Source: Pseudomonas mandelii (GTDB lineage: Bacteria > Pseudomonadota > Gammaproteobacteria > Pseudomonadales > Pseudomonadaceae). Taken from it: a DNA stretch of 64,000 nucleotides. Each line of letters begins with the position of its first letter. The stretch's first letter is position 1. Under the pieces are notes generated by a model. It saw nothing but the letters and a program-made list of their open reading frames with translations. It was not told the origin of the DNA and searched no databases. The DNA is taken from positions 744,001-808,000 of the forward strand of contig NZ_LT629796.1 in assembly GCF_900106065.1 (NCBI RefSeq), given 5' to 3'. Below, piece after piece: positions 36,810 to 45,207 of the stretch. The position numbers and the translations under genes were made by a program.

Positions 36810-37520
36810 ATGACTGACCCGATTCGTCTCTCCAAACGCCTCATCGAACTCGTCGGCTGTTCCCGTCGGGAGGCTGAGCTGTTCATCGAGGGCGGCTGGG
36901 TCACCGTGGACGGTGAAGTCATCGACGAGCCGCAATTCAAGGTCGACACCCAGAAAGTCGAGCTCGACCCCGAGGCCAAGGCCACTGCGCCGGAACCGGT
37001 GACCATCCTGCTGAACGTGCCCGTGGGCATGGACGCGGAAACCGCAATGGCGACCATCAGCGCCGAGACCCTGAGCGAAGAACACCGCTTCAGCAAACGT
37101 CCGCTCAAGGGTCACTTCCTGCGCCTGACCGCCAGCACCGACCTGCAGGCCAACGCCAGCGGTCTGCTGGTGTTCACCCAGGACTGGAAGATCTTGCGCA
37201 AGCTCACCGCCGACTCCGCCAAGATCGAACAAGAATATGTCGTCGAGGTAGAAGGCGACATGGTGGCTCACGGCCTCAACCGCCTGAACCACGGCCTGAC
37301 CTACAAAGGTAAGGAACTGCCGCCGGTCAAAGCCAGCTGGCAGAACGAAAACCGCCTGCGTTTCGCGATGAAGAACCCGCAACCGGGCGTGATCGCCCTG
37401 TTTTGCCAGGCCGTTGGCCTGAAGGTCGTCGCCATCCGCCGCATCCGCATTGGCGGCGTGTCCATCGGCAAAGTGCCGTTGGGGCAATGGCGCTACCTGT
37501 CCGGCAAAGAGAAGTTCTGA
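36810..37520 (+). CDS. RsuA/RluB-family pseudouridine-synthase-like protein with S4 domain
   Basis: 236 residues from ATG at 36810, the start of the conserved MTDPIRLSKRLIELVG; longer starts lack conservation. An N-terminal S4 RNA-binding domain (about 6-50, SRREAELFIEGGWVTVDG) is followed by a pseudouridine synthase fold ending in RRIRIGGVSIGKVPLGQWRYL, very like RluF/RluB C-termini. The catalytic loop normally reading GRLDxxTxGL reads TDLQANASGL here, so the Asp is not at the usual position. It may use a shifted Asp or be inactive. Probable rRNA-binding protein. Confidence 0.78.
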   Translation: MTDPIRLSKRLIELVGCSRREAELFIEGGWVTVDGEVIDEPQFKVDTQKVELDPEAKATAPEPVTILLNVPVGMDAETAMATISAETLSEEHRFSKRPLKGHFLRLTASTDLQANASGLLVFTQDWKILRKLTADSAKIEQEYVVEVEGDMVAHGLNRLNHGLTYKGKELPPVKASWQNENRLRFAMKNPQPGVIALFCQAVGLKVVAIRRIRIGGVSIGKVPLGQWRYLSGKEKF

Positions 37521-37595
37521 GACTTTTCACGCCGCCACACATTCCGGCGCCGCTGCTTACGCGGCGCCCACTGCTGAATATCAGGATTGCACACC

Positions 37596-38066
37596 ATGAT
37601 TCATAACGACGTACTGCGCAGCGTGCGCTACATGCTCGACATCAGCGACAAGAAAGTCATCGAGATCATCAAGATCGGCGGCATGGACGTGTCCCTGGAA
37701 GACCTGCTGACCTACCTCGACAAGAAAGAGGAAGACGAGGAAGGCTTCGTGCGCTGCCCGGACGAAGTCATGGCGCACTTCCTCGACGGCCTGGTGATCT
37801 TCAAGCGCGGCAAGGACGAAAGCCGTCCGCCGCAGCCGATCGAAGTGCCGGTGACCAACAACATCATCCTGAAGAAACTGCGCGTGGCCTTCGAACTCAA
37901 AGAAGACGACATGCACGCGATCCTCAAGGCGTCCGAGTTCCCGGTGTCCAAGCCTGAGCTGAGCGCACTGTTCCGCAAGTTCGGCCACACCAACTATCGC
38001 CCCTGCGGCGACCAGTTGCTGCGCAACTTCCTCAAGGGCCTGACCCTGCGCGTTCGCCCGCAGTAA
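37596..38066 (+). CDS. DUF1456 family protein (YehS-like)
   Basis: 156 residues from ATG at 37596 (AGGA about 10 bases upstream). Two tandem copies of the DUF1456 helical repeat: first NDVLRSVRYMLDISDKKVIEI, second NNIILKKLRVAFELKEDDMHAI, each about 70 residues. Cytosolic, acidic linker (KKEEDEEGFV). Function unknown although conserved in gammaproteobacteria. Confidence 0.88.
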   Translation: MIHNDVLRSVRYMLDISDKKVIEIIKIGGMDVSLEDLLTYLDKKEEDEEGFVRCPDEVMAHFLDGLVIFKRGKDESRPPQPIEVPVTNNIILKKLRVAFELKEDDMHAILKASEFPVSKPELSALFRKFGHTNYRPCGDQLLRNFLKGLTLRVRPQ

Positions 38067-38074
38067 GCGCTCCG

Positions 38075-38152
38075 CGCTCTTGTAGGAGCCGGCTTGCTGG
38101 CGATGGCGATCTTCAAAACGCCATCGCCAGCAAGCCGGCTCCTGCAAGAGCG
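38075..38152. repeat. Long near-perfect palindrome (REP type TAGGAGCCGGCTTGCTGGCG)
   Basis: Arms of about 34 bases pair with a single mismatch around a 10-base loop. The core GGAGCCGGCTTGCTGGCGAT belongs to a REP family distinct from the others in the window. Follows the DUF1456 gene. Confidence 0.9.
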
Positions 38153-38257
38153 GTCGCAGGCCAATCTGTATAGATGTTCATTCCTCGCAAAAATAGTGGC
38201 TCCGCTTCTGGCGGCTGACGACTAGGGTGTATTGACCCTCAGCTCTCAGGATTCGCC

Positions 38258-39028
38258 ATGCACCCGTACTTTTCCCTGCAAGGCCGCACCGCTCTGGTGA
38301 CCGGTGGCACCCGTGGTATCGGCAAAATGATCGCCAAGGCGTATGTCGAGGCCGGCGCCACCGTGTACGTCTGTGCCCGGGATGCCGAAGCGTGTCAGCA
38401 AACGGCTGACGAGTTGAGCGCCCTGGGAACCTGCCATGCCGTGGCCGCCAATCTGGCGACCGAAGAAGGCGTGCAGCACTTGGCCATGCGGCTGGGCGAG
38501 CAAATCAGTCATCTGGACATTCTGGTGAACAACGCCGGCACCACATGGGGCGCTCCGCTGGAAAGCTACCCGGTCAAGGGCTGGGAGAAGGTCATGCAGC
38601 TTAACGTGACCTCGGTGTTCAACTGCATCCAGCAGTTTTTGCCTTTGCTGCGCAAGGCGGGTTCAGAGGCGAATCCGGCGCGGATCATCAACATCGGTTC
38701 GGTGGCGGGGATTTCGTCCTTTGGCGAACAGGCGTATGCCTACGGGCCGAGCAAGGCTGCCCTCCATCAACTGTCGCGGATTCTGGCGCGGGAGCTGGTG
38801 AGCCAGCACATCAACGTCAACGTGATTGCGCCGGGGCGCTTCCCGAGCAAGATGACGCAGCACATTGGTAACGATGAGCAAGCGCTGGCGGAGGATACGG
38901 CGCTGATTCCGATGAAGCGCTGGGGCCGGGAGGAAGAGATGGCGGCGCTGGCAATCAGTCTGGCAAGTACGGCGGGGGCTTATATGACCGGGAATGTTAT
39001 TCCGCTGGATGGTGGGTTCAGTCTCTGA
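38258..39028 (+). CDS. rhlG: Short-chain dehydrogenase RhlG-like (beta-ketoacyl reductase)
   Basis: 256 residues. NADPH-binding TGGTRGIGK, NNAGTTWG, catalytic Ser (IGSVAG) and YxxxK (YGPSKAALHQL) are intact. The start MHPYFSLQGRTALVTGG and the downstream ESYPVKGWEKVMQLNVTSVF closely match my memory of P. aeruginosa RhlG. NADPH-dependent reduction of beta-ketoacyl substrates; its role in rhamnolipid synthesis is disputed. No rhamnosyltransferase genes are nearby. Confidence 0.85.
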   Translation: MHPYFSLQGRTALVTGGTRGIGKMIAKAYVEAGATVYVCARDAEACQQTADELSALGTCHAVAANLATEEGVQHLAMRLGEQISHLDILVNNAGTTWGAPLESYPVKGWEKVMQLNVTSVFNCIQQFLPLLRKAGSEANPARIINIGSVAGISSFGEQAYAYGPSKAALHQLSRILARELVSQHINVNVIAPGRFPSKMTQHIGNDEQALAEDTALIPMKRWGREEEMAALAISLASTAGAYMTGNVIPLDGGFSL

Positions 39029-39040
39029 GATTGGCGGTGC

Positions 39041-39142
39041 GGCCTTCGCGGGCAAGCCTCGCTCCTACAGGTTCTTTGGCGTACACAAACGCCGTGTTCG
39101 CTCGACAACCCAGTAGGCGCGAGGCTTGCCCGCGAAGAGGCC
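39041..39142. repeat. REPIN
   Basis: CTTCGCGGGCAAGCCTCGCT and GCGAGGCTTGCCCGCGAAGA are inverted REP cores about 60 bases apart, between rhlG and trmO. Confidence 0.85.
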
Positions 39143-39212
39143 CGCTCAGTCACCACCCGTCTTGAGGCCCGCCGGGTTATCATGCCCGCCCCATCCCGCC
39201 TCGACCCAAACC

Positions 39213-39911
39213 ATGACCTACAGCGTTTCCCCCATCGGCTTCGTGCGCTCCTGCTTCAAGGAGAAGTTCGCCATCCCGCGCCAGCCTCAGCTGGCCCCGG
39301 CCGCTCGTGGCGTGCTGGAACTGGTGGCGCCGTTCGATCAGGGCGATGCGGTGCAAGGTCTCGAGCAGGTCAGCCACGTCTGGCTGCTGTTCCTGTTTCA
39401 TCAGGCCCTGGAAGAGAAGCCACGCCTGAAAGTCCGCCCTCCTCGCCTGGGCGGCAACAAATCCATGGGCGTGTTCGCCACCCGTGCGACACATCGGCCC
39501 AATGGCATCGGCCAATCCGTGGTGAAACTGGACAAGGTCGAAGCCAACCGGTTGTTTATCTCCGGTATCGACCTATTGGACGGCACGCCGGTTCTCGACA
39601 TCAAACCCTACGTGCCTTACGCCGACATCATCGACAGCGCCTCCAACAGCATCGCCAGCGCCGCGCCGCAGTTGATTCCTGTGCGGTGGGCGGAGACGGC
39701 GCTGCAACAAGCTCACGAGCACGCTCAGCGCCTCGGCGAGCCGTTGGTTGCCCTGATTGATCAATGCCTGGCACAAGACCCACGTCCGGCGTACCAGACG
39801 CCTACACCTGAGCGGGAATATGGAGCGCAGTTCTGGGATCTGGATGTGCGCTGGCATTATCCCGAGGCGGGCGTCATCCGCGTCCTGGAAGTCATTCCCG
39901 CAAAAACCTGA
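39213..39911 (+). CDS. trmO: tRNA (N6-threonylcarbamoyladenosine37-N6)-methyltransferase TrmO
   Basis: 232 residues from ATG at 39213; longer start lies in the REPIN. Family features: MTYSVSPIGFVRSCFKEKFAIPRQ, VSHVWLLFLFH, then PRLGGNKSMGVFATRATHRPNGIGQS, and the ISGIDLLDGTPVLDIKPYVPYAD motif. A C-terminal domain (about 170-232) includes DPRPAYQ. It methylates t6A37 in tRNA-Thr using SAM. Also called TsaA/YaeB. Confidence 0.93.
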   Translation: MTYSVSPIGFVRSCFKEKFAIPRQPQLAPAARGVLELVAPFDQGDAVQGLEQVSHVWLLFLFHQALEEKPRLKVRPPRLGGNKSMGVFATRATHRPNGIGQSVVKLDKVEANRLFISGIDLLDGTPVLDIKPYVPYADIIDSASNSIASAAPQLIPVRWAETALQQAHEHAQRLGEPLVALIDQCLAQDPRPAYQTPTPEREYGAQFWDLDVRWHYPEAGVIRVLEVIPAKT

Positions 39912-39924
39912 ACGCCAGAAACCA

Positions 39925-40016
39925 CTGTGGGAGCGAGCCTGCTCGCGATAGCGGTGTGGCAGTCGGCAATAATGCTGACTGATACACCGCTATCGCGAGC
40001 AGGCTCGCTCCCACAG
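39925..40016. repeat. REPIN
   Basis: Perfect inverted ends CTGTGGGAGCGAGCCTGCTC and GAGCAGGCTCGCTCCCACAG, extended by GCGATAGCGGTGT...ACACCGCTATCGC. Confidence 0.9.
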
Positions 40017-40043
40017 GGAAAGCAAAGCCGTCAGGCGTTGTGC

Positions 40044-40823
40044 TTACTTCTCGACGAACGCACGCTCGATCAGGTAATCACCCGGCTCGCGCATCCGCGG
40101 CGAAACTTTCAGGCCGAAGCTGTTCAACACTTCGCTGGTCTCGTCGAGCATGCTCGGGCTGCCGCACAGCATGGCGCGGTCGTCCTGCGGGTTGATCGGT
40201 GGCAGGCCGATGTCGCTGAACAGCTTGCCGCTGCGCATCAGATCGGTCAGGCGACCTTCGTTCTCGAACGGCTCGCGTGTCACGGTCGGGTAGTAGATCA
40301 ACTTGTCACGCAACGCCTCGCCGAAGAACTCGTTCTGCGGCAGATGTTCGGTGATGAACTCGCGGTAAGCGACTTCGTTGACGTAACGCACGCCGTGGCA
40401 CAGGATCACTTTTTCGAAACGCTCGTAGGTTTCCGGGTCCTGGATGACGCTCATGAACGGCGCCAGGCCAGTACCGGTGCTGAGCAGGTACAAATGTTTG
40501 CCAGGCTTCAAGTCATCCAGCACCAGGGTGCCGGTAGGCTTCTTGCTGATGATGATCTCGTCGCCTTCCTTCAGATGCTGCAACTGGGAAGTCAGCGGGC
40601 CATCAGGCACCTTGATGCTGAAGAACTCGAGATGCTCTTCCCAGTTCGGGCTGGCAATCGAGTAAGCGCGCATGAGCGGCCGGCCGTTGGGCTGTTGCAG
40701 GCCGATCATCACGAACTGACCGTTCTCGAAGCGCAGGCCCGGATCGCGGGTGCACTTGAAGCTGAACAGAGTGTCGTTCCAGTGATGAACACTGAGGACA
40801 CGCTCGTGGTTCATGTTGCTCAT
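40044..40823 (-). CDS. fpr: Ferredoxin/flavodoxin--NADP+ reductase
   Basis: 259 residues from ATG at 40823 with AGGAG upstream; this begins the conserved MSNMNHERVLSVHHWND. FAD-binding RAYSIASPNWEEHLEFFSIKVPDGPLTS, NADP-binding STGTGLAPFMSVIQDP, CHGVRYV and CGSPSML, and C-terminal IERAFVEK are typical of the bacterial class. It exchanges electrons between NADPH and ferredoxin or flavodoxin under oxidative stress. Divergent from finR. Confidence 0.95.
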   Translation of the reverse strand: MSNMNHERVLSVHHWNDTLFSFKCTRDPGLRFENGQFVMIGLQQPNGRPLMRAYSIASPNWEEHLEFFSIKVPDGPLTSQLQHLKEGDEIIISKKPTGTLVLDDLKPGKHLYLLSTGTGLAPFMSVIQDPETYERFEKVILCHGVRYVNEVAYREFITEHLPQNEFFGEALRDKLIYYPTVTREPFENEGRLTDLMRSGKLFSDIGLPPINPQDDRAMLCGSPSMLDETSEVLNSFGLKVSPRMREPGDYLIERAFVEK

Positions 40824-40945
40824 GTACGTGGGACTCCTGGAGATTTTGCCTGCGCCGCTGATGTGCGCAATTGCATCGCATTCTAATGGCAGCGACAATA
40901 TCTGTTAAATGGATTATTAAGATAAGGGTTATCGGTTATATAGAT

Positions 40946-41872
40946 ATGCGATTTACTCTCCGTCAACTTCAAGTATTCGTCGCCGTCGCCCAGCAGGAAA
41001 GCGTATCCCGTGCTGCCCTGACGCTCAACCTTTCGCAATCGGCGGCGAGCACCTCGATCACCGAGCTAGAGCGTCAGTGCAGCTGCCAGCTGTTCGACCG
41101 CGCCGGCAAACGGCTGAGCCTTAACGCCCTCGGCAAACAGCTATTGCCACAAGCTGTGGCGCTGCTCGACCAGGCCAAGGAAATCGAAGACCTGCTCAAC
41201 GGCAAGTCCGGTTTCGGCTCCCTGGCCGTCGGCGCGACCCTGACCATCGGCAATTACCTGGCCACCTTGCTGATCGGTAGCTTCATGCAGCGCCATCCGG
41301 AAAGTCAGGTGAAGCTGCACGTGCAGAACACTGCCAACATCGTGCAGCAAGTCGCGCACTATGAAATTGATCTGGGTCTAATCGAAGGCGATTGCAGTCA
41401 TCCAGACATCGAGGTGCAGAGCTGGGTCGAGGATGAGCTGGTGGTGTTCTGCGCGCCGCAGCATCCGCTGGCCCAGCGTGGCAGCGCGAGCATGGAAGAA
41501 CTGACCCACGAGGCCTGGATTCTGCGGGAACAAGGCTCTGGCACGCGGCTGACCTTTGACCAGGCCATGCGTCATCATCGCAGCGCGCTGAATATCCGAC
41601 TGGAGCTGGAACACACCGAAGCGATCAAGCGCGCGGTGGAATCAGGCCTGGGGATTGGCTGTATTTCGCGTCTGGCGCTGCGCGATGCATTCCGCCGCGG
41701 CAGTCTGGTGCCGGTGGAGACACCGGATCTGGACTTGGCGCGGCAGTTCTATTTCATCTGGCACAAACAGAAATATCAGACCTCGGCGATGCGCGAATTC
41801 CTCGACCTGTGCCGCGCGTTCACCGCCGGGGTTCAGCGCAGCGACGAGATCGTGCTGCCCAGCATCGCTTAA
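40946..41872 (+). CDS. finR: LysR-family regulator FinR
   Basis: 308 residues from ATG at 40946. N-terminal winged helix-turn-helix (FTLRQLQVFVAVAQQESVSRAA, then LNLSQSAASTSITELE), and a C-terminal LysR effector-binding domain (about 90-300). Divergently transcribed from fpr with a 122-base shared promoter region. In P. putida the LysR gene in this position is FinR, the activator of fpr in response to superoxide, which supports the symbol by synteny. Confidence 0.85.
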   Translation: MRFTLRQLQVFVAVAQQESVSRAALTLNLSQSAASTSITELERQCSCQLFDRAGKRLSLNALGKQLLPQAVALLDQAKEIEDLLNGKSGFGSLAVGATLTIGNYLATLLIGSFMQRHPESQVKLHVQNTANIVQQVAHYEIDLGLIEGDCSHPDIEVQSWVEDELVVFCAPQHPLAQRGSASMEELTHEAWILREQGSGTRLTFDQAMRHHRSALNIRLELEHTEAIKRAVESGLGIGCISRLALRDAFRRGSLVPVETPDLDLARQFYFIWHKQKYQTSAMREFLDLCRAFTAGVQRSDEIVLPSIA

Positions 41873-42231
41873 AGCAGAATCACCGCCCACACCAGCCCGA
41901 TCATGCTCAACGCCACGAATTGAGCGGCGCTGCCCATGTCCTTGGCGTTCTTGGACAGCGGGTGCAACTCAAGGGAAATGCGGTCGATGGCCGCTTCCAC
42001 TGCCGAATTCAGCAGCTCGACGATCAACGCCAACAGGCAGACCGCGATCAGCAATGCCTGCTCGACACGACTGACGTTCAGAAAGAACGAAAGCGGGATC
42101 AGGATGACATTGAGCAACACCAGCTGCCGAAAAGCCGCTTCACCGGTGAAGGCTGCGCGCAGGCCATCCAGCGAGTAACCGGAAGCGTTGAGAATGCGTT
42201 TGAGGCCGGTTTGGCCTTTGAAAGGTGACAT
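41869..42231 (-). CDS. dgkA: Diacylglycerol kinase, prokaryotic
   Basis: 120 residues, three membrane helices. Motif ELLNSAVEAAIDRIS with the catalytic Glu and KNAKDMGSAAQ are diagnostic of DgkA. It phosphorylates diacylglycerol to phosphatidic acid, recycling the lipid by-product of periplasmic glucan synthesis. Converges on finR with a 4-base overlap, and lies beside erdR as in P. aeruginosa. Confidence 0.94.
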   Translation of the reverse strand: MSPFKGQTGLKRILNASGYSLDGLRAAFTGEAAFRQLVLLNVILIPLSFFLNVSRVEQALLIAVCLLALIVELLNSAVEAAIDRISLELHPLSKNAKDMGSAAQFVALSMIGLVWAVILL

Positions 42232-42306
42232 AGAGTGGGCAACTGACCAAAAAGGAGTGGGAAAGCTAGATCAACCAAAGTCAAAAAAGCGTGAAGATGC
42301 CAACGC

Positions 42307-42957
42307 TTAGTGGCTTGAAATTGACTCAAGTTGTTGCAGAAGCAACGCCGCCTGGGTGCGAGTGCGCACATTCAGCTTGCGGAATATAGCCGTAACATGC
42401 GCCTTGATCGTCGCTTCGGAAACGCTCAACTCATAAGCAATCTGCTTGTTCAGCAGCCCTTCACAGACCATGGTCAGCACCCGGAACTGCTGAGGTGTCA
42501 GGCTGGCAAGGCCTTCACTGGCGGCCTTGGCTTCAGCGGAAACACTCACGGCTTCGAACGCCTGAGGCGGCCAGAACACATCGCCATCGAGCACCGCTCG
42601 CACGGCTTTCTGGATGACGCTCAGGTCACTGGACTTGGGAATGAAGCCGCTGGCGCCGAATTCACGGGACTTCACCATGATCGAGGCCTCTTCCTGAGCC
42701 GACACCATCACCACCGGGATCTGTGGGTATTGACCGCGAAGCAGCACCAGCCCGGAAAAACCGTAGGCCCCCGGCATGTTGAGGTCGAGCAGTACCAGGT
42801 CCCAGTCAGACTTTTCGTCCAGCCGGGTTTCCAGTTCGGCAATGCTTGCCACTTCCACCAGACGGACATCCGGACCCAGGCCCAGGGTCAATGCTTGATG
42901 CAGGGCGCTACGAAAAAGAGGGTGGTCATCGGCAATCAGGATTTCGTATGTGGCCAT
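42307..42957 (-). CDS. erdR: NarL/LuxR-type response regulator ErdR
   Basis: 216 residues from ATG at 42957 (MATYEILIADDHP). Receiver domain with acidic pocket (ADDHPLFR), phospho-acceptor LLDLNMPG, and Lys in IPKSSD; a C-terminal LuxR-type helix-turn-helix (LTPQQFRVLTMVCEGLLNKQIAYELSVSE split across motif) binds DNA. In P. aeruginosa ErdR is next to dgkA and controls ethanol oxidation via EraSR. The partner sensor is not in the window. Confidence 0.88.
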   Translation of the reverse strand: MATYEILIADDHPLFRSALHQALTLGLGPDVRLVEVASIAELETRLDEKSDWDLVLLDLNMPGAYGFSGLVLLRGQYPQIPVVMVSAQEEASIMVKSREFGASGFIPKSSDLSVIQKAVRAVLDGDVFWPPQAFEAVSVSAEAKAASEGLASLTPQQFRVLTMVCEGLLNKQIAYELSVSEATIKAHVTAIFRKLNVRTRTQAALLLQQLESISSH

Positions 42958-43165
42958 TTTTCTAATGATCCTGTTTTCAAACAACTCAAGGCACAGCCAC
43001 GGAGCTGCACCAGCAGGGCACGTTCAACGCCAATTACGTGGCTATCACGCAAAGAATACGGCGTATCAAACTTTGGCCGCGCCCTAATCGGCGCCAAGCA
43101 TGCCCAGCGAAACCGGGGTGGTCAAGGTGCATGGCCGGTACAGTTCTTTGCAGTATGGGCGACAA

Positions 43166-43924
43166 TCAGCGGGCCACCGGCACCGCGTTCTGCACGAAAG
43201 GCATCAGTTCGGTGTGGGCCGGCGTTGCCACGTTCATGTCCAGCTGATGTTTCGCATCAAGGTAATGCTGGCTGAACACGTCGAAATAAGCATCCAGCGC
43301 GGAGGCCGCCTCGGTATCGCCCGCCAGATCAAGGCACAGTGCCGCCACTTCGGCGGTGCACAAGTGCTCGCTACGAGTCGAGCGGCGCAACCGGTACCGT
43401 GACAGCTTCTCGGGCAACAGGCTCAGGATCGGCAACCGATCAAAGTAAGGGCTTTTGCGGAAAATCTTCCGGGCTTCGGTCCAGGTCGCATCGAGCAGAA
43501 TAAACAATGGCCGCTTGGTGCTATCGGCTTCGACGGTGTTCGTCACTCGCCCAGGCTCGACGTACTCACCCGGAAAGACCAGATACGGTTGCCATTGCGG
43601 GTCGGCCAGCAACGCCAGCAACTGCGGATCCGTTTCCGTGCGTGACCAGATAAAGGCATGGTTGTCGCGCACCACATCGGCGATCAGCCAACCGGTGTTG
43701 CTCGGCTTGAACACTTCTTTGTTAGTCATGATCAGGCACACGCCGGAGCGGGCCTCAACCTGCGGACGCCAGGCGCACAGGCAGTGACTCTCGATCACGC
43801 GGCAGGCACGGCAACGCGGCGCCCTCCAGCCACGGGCCTGGATCGGCTTGATGCCCTCCTCCTCTCGCTCGTCGCGCAAGCGGGCGACGGCGTTTGCAGC
43901 AAAGGTTGGGGTTACAGGGCTCAT
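43166..43924 (-). CDS. tapT: DTW-domain tRNA-uridine aminocarboxypropyltransferase
   Basis: 252 residues from ATG at 43924; a GTG at 43954 is an alternative and neither has a clear ribosome site. Cys-rich zinc site RCRACRVIESHCLCAW, then the DTW-type motif LLDATWTEARKIFRKSP and a CTAEVAALCL region. Enzymes of this family transfer the 3-amino-3-carboxypropyl group of SAM to U47 of tRNA (acp3U47). Position upstream of erdR and the downstream neighbours fit the PA3606 area as recalled. Confidence 0.85.
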   Translation of the reverse strand: MSPVTPTFAANAVARLRDEREEEGIKPIQARGWRAPRCRACRVIESHCLCAWRPQVEARSGVCLIMTNKEVFKPSNTGWLIADVVRDNHAFIWSRTETDPQLLALLADPQWQPYLVFPGEYVEPGRVTNTVEADSTKRPLFILLDATWTEARKIFRKSPYFDRLPILSLLPEKLSRYRLRRSTRSEHLCTAEVAALCLDLAGDTEAASALDAYFDVFSQHYLDAKHQLDMNVATPAHTELMPFVQNAVPVAR

Positions 43925-44108
43925 CGCAGGCAGCACCGGAGGGGGAATCGACACGAATAACGCTCGGCAAGTCAGAAAGTGGCGGCAGTTTATCAGAGCG
44001 GCCGGCGCAAGCCTGTACCGTCCAGGCCTCGTCCCCTATAATTCGCCGCCACTGAACGCACAGTCATGTGACGGGTCGAACCATCAGTCACTGAACCAGG
44101 AGAGTTTC

Positions 44109-44534
44109 ATGCTGCGCCTTATCGTTCCCACCGCTGCCATTTTGCTGGCGTCGTCCTTCAGCGCTCAGGCTGCGTCCTTGAGTGAGCAGAATCTCAACAG
44201 AGAACTGCGAAACGTCGCCACACAAAGCAGTGTCGGTACTCCACGGGCGATCAACGAAGACATTCTTGATCAGGGCTACACCGTTGAAGGCAACACGCTG
44301 ATCAACCACCTGAGTGTACAAAGCAGCCACGCCAACAAGATGCGCGCCGACCCCAAAGCCGTGTATTTCCAGCTGGGCGCCTCTGTGTGCAACAACCCAT
44401 CGTTCCGTAAACTGATGGCCAAGGGCGCAGTCATGCGCTACGACTTTACTGAAGTGAAGACCAATCGCTCGGTCGGTTCCGCCAGCTATCAGGAATCGGA
44501 TTGCCCGAAAGCAGCACCGGCCAAGAAGAAGTAA
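44109..44534 (+). CDS. Secreted quorum-sensing-regulated virulence-factor-type protein (PA3611-like)
   Basis: 141 residues from ATG at 44109 (CAGGAG upstream). Signal peptide MLRLIVPTAAILLASSFSAQA. The mature part has two Cys (SVCNNPSF and SDCPKAA), suggesting one disulfide, and a Lys-rich end (AAPAKKK). I relate it to the small secreted PA3611 protein, described as a quorum-sensing-regulated virulence factor, by size and neighbourhood. Molecular function unknown. Stops one base before the stop of the convergent gene. Confidence 0.7.
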   Translation: MLRLIVPTAAILLASSFSAQAASLSEQNLNRELRNVATQSSVGTPRAINEDILDQGYTVEGNTLINHLSVQSSHANKMRADPKAVYFQLGASVCNNPSFRKLMAKGAVMRYDFTEVKTNRSVGSASYQESDCPKAAPAKKK

Positions 44535-44729
44535 TCATCGGGAATTGGCGCGTCGCTGTTCATCCTCGGCGCGCAGTTCTGCCACCAACGCCTGCAAGTA
44601 TCGCGAACGCCGCTCGGCGCCTTCCAGACGCCGGCAACACTCCTCCTCAAGACTCAAATGATTGGTCTCGGCGGATGACTTCAGTAATCGATACAGATGC
44701 GTATCGATTTCCAGAATGACTCTGGCCAT
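44535..44729 (-). CDS. Small possible ribbon-helix-helix protein
   Basis: 64 residues from ATG at 44729 with GGGAGG/GGAAG upstream. Starts MARVILEIDTHLYRLLKSSA and continues with HLSLEEECCRRLEG, which is the strand-helix-helix pattern of Arc/MetJ-type DNA-binding proteins, then a long charged helix (ALVAELRAEDEQRRA). No partner toxin seen. Its stop codon abuts the stop of the convergent secreted-protein gene. Confidence 0.55.
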   Translation of the reverse strand: MARVILEIDTHLYRLLKSSAETNHLSLEEECCRRLEGAERRSRYLQALVAELRAEDEQRRANSR

Positions 44730-45207
44730 AGCTTCCAGCCTCCCTGCACCTCGCCCCTTTTTGAGCGAAAAATCCTTAAACCGCTTGAACCGTGCGCCCT
44801 GCCTTTGACGCAAAGTTGTCGTGTCATGCCTGTAACTTAGTAAATCAGAGCGCGAGGCCTGCGGCTTGCGTTCGGACGAACGGTGAATTCACCTTGCAAA
44901 TCGTCAATAAGCGGTTGCCAGGAAAGACTTTGCGGCGCAATGATCAAGGCAGCGAGAATCTCTGCAAGGGTCTAGATTCAGAGTGTTCACGATCACTTTT
45001 CAGGGCAGGAAAGGGGCTGCCCATCGCGTGTCTTGTTGTGCGAACGTTTCTTTCATCCAAGGGAAAAACAGAGCCTGTATGGACGACTCGAACCGAGTCG
45101 AGTGGAGCGCCCAGGCATGGGCTTGGGCAGACAGCGACACATGAAGTGTCGCGGCGCTGACGACTGTTTTGTCGGTGCCAAGGGTTCTGTGCAGAAGGAG
45201 AAGTTGA
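44730..45207. other. Long intergenic region with hairpins before the LOG gene
   Basis: About 480 bases with no supportable gene. Towards the right end are two compact hairpins, CGACTCG-AAC-CGAGTCG (45084-45100) and GCGACAC-ATGAA-GTGTCGC (45134-45152), followed by CGAC...GTCG (45161-45175), then a good ribosome site (AAGGAG, 45197-45202) for the LOG gene. These look like a structured 5' leader. Confidence 0.45.
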
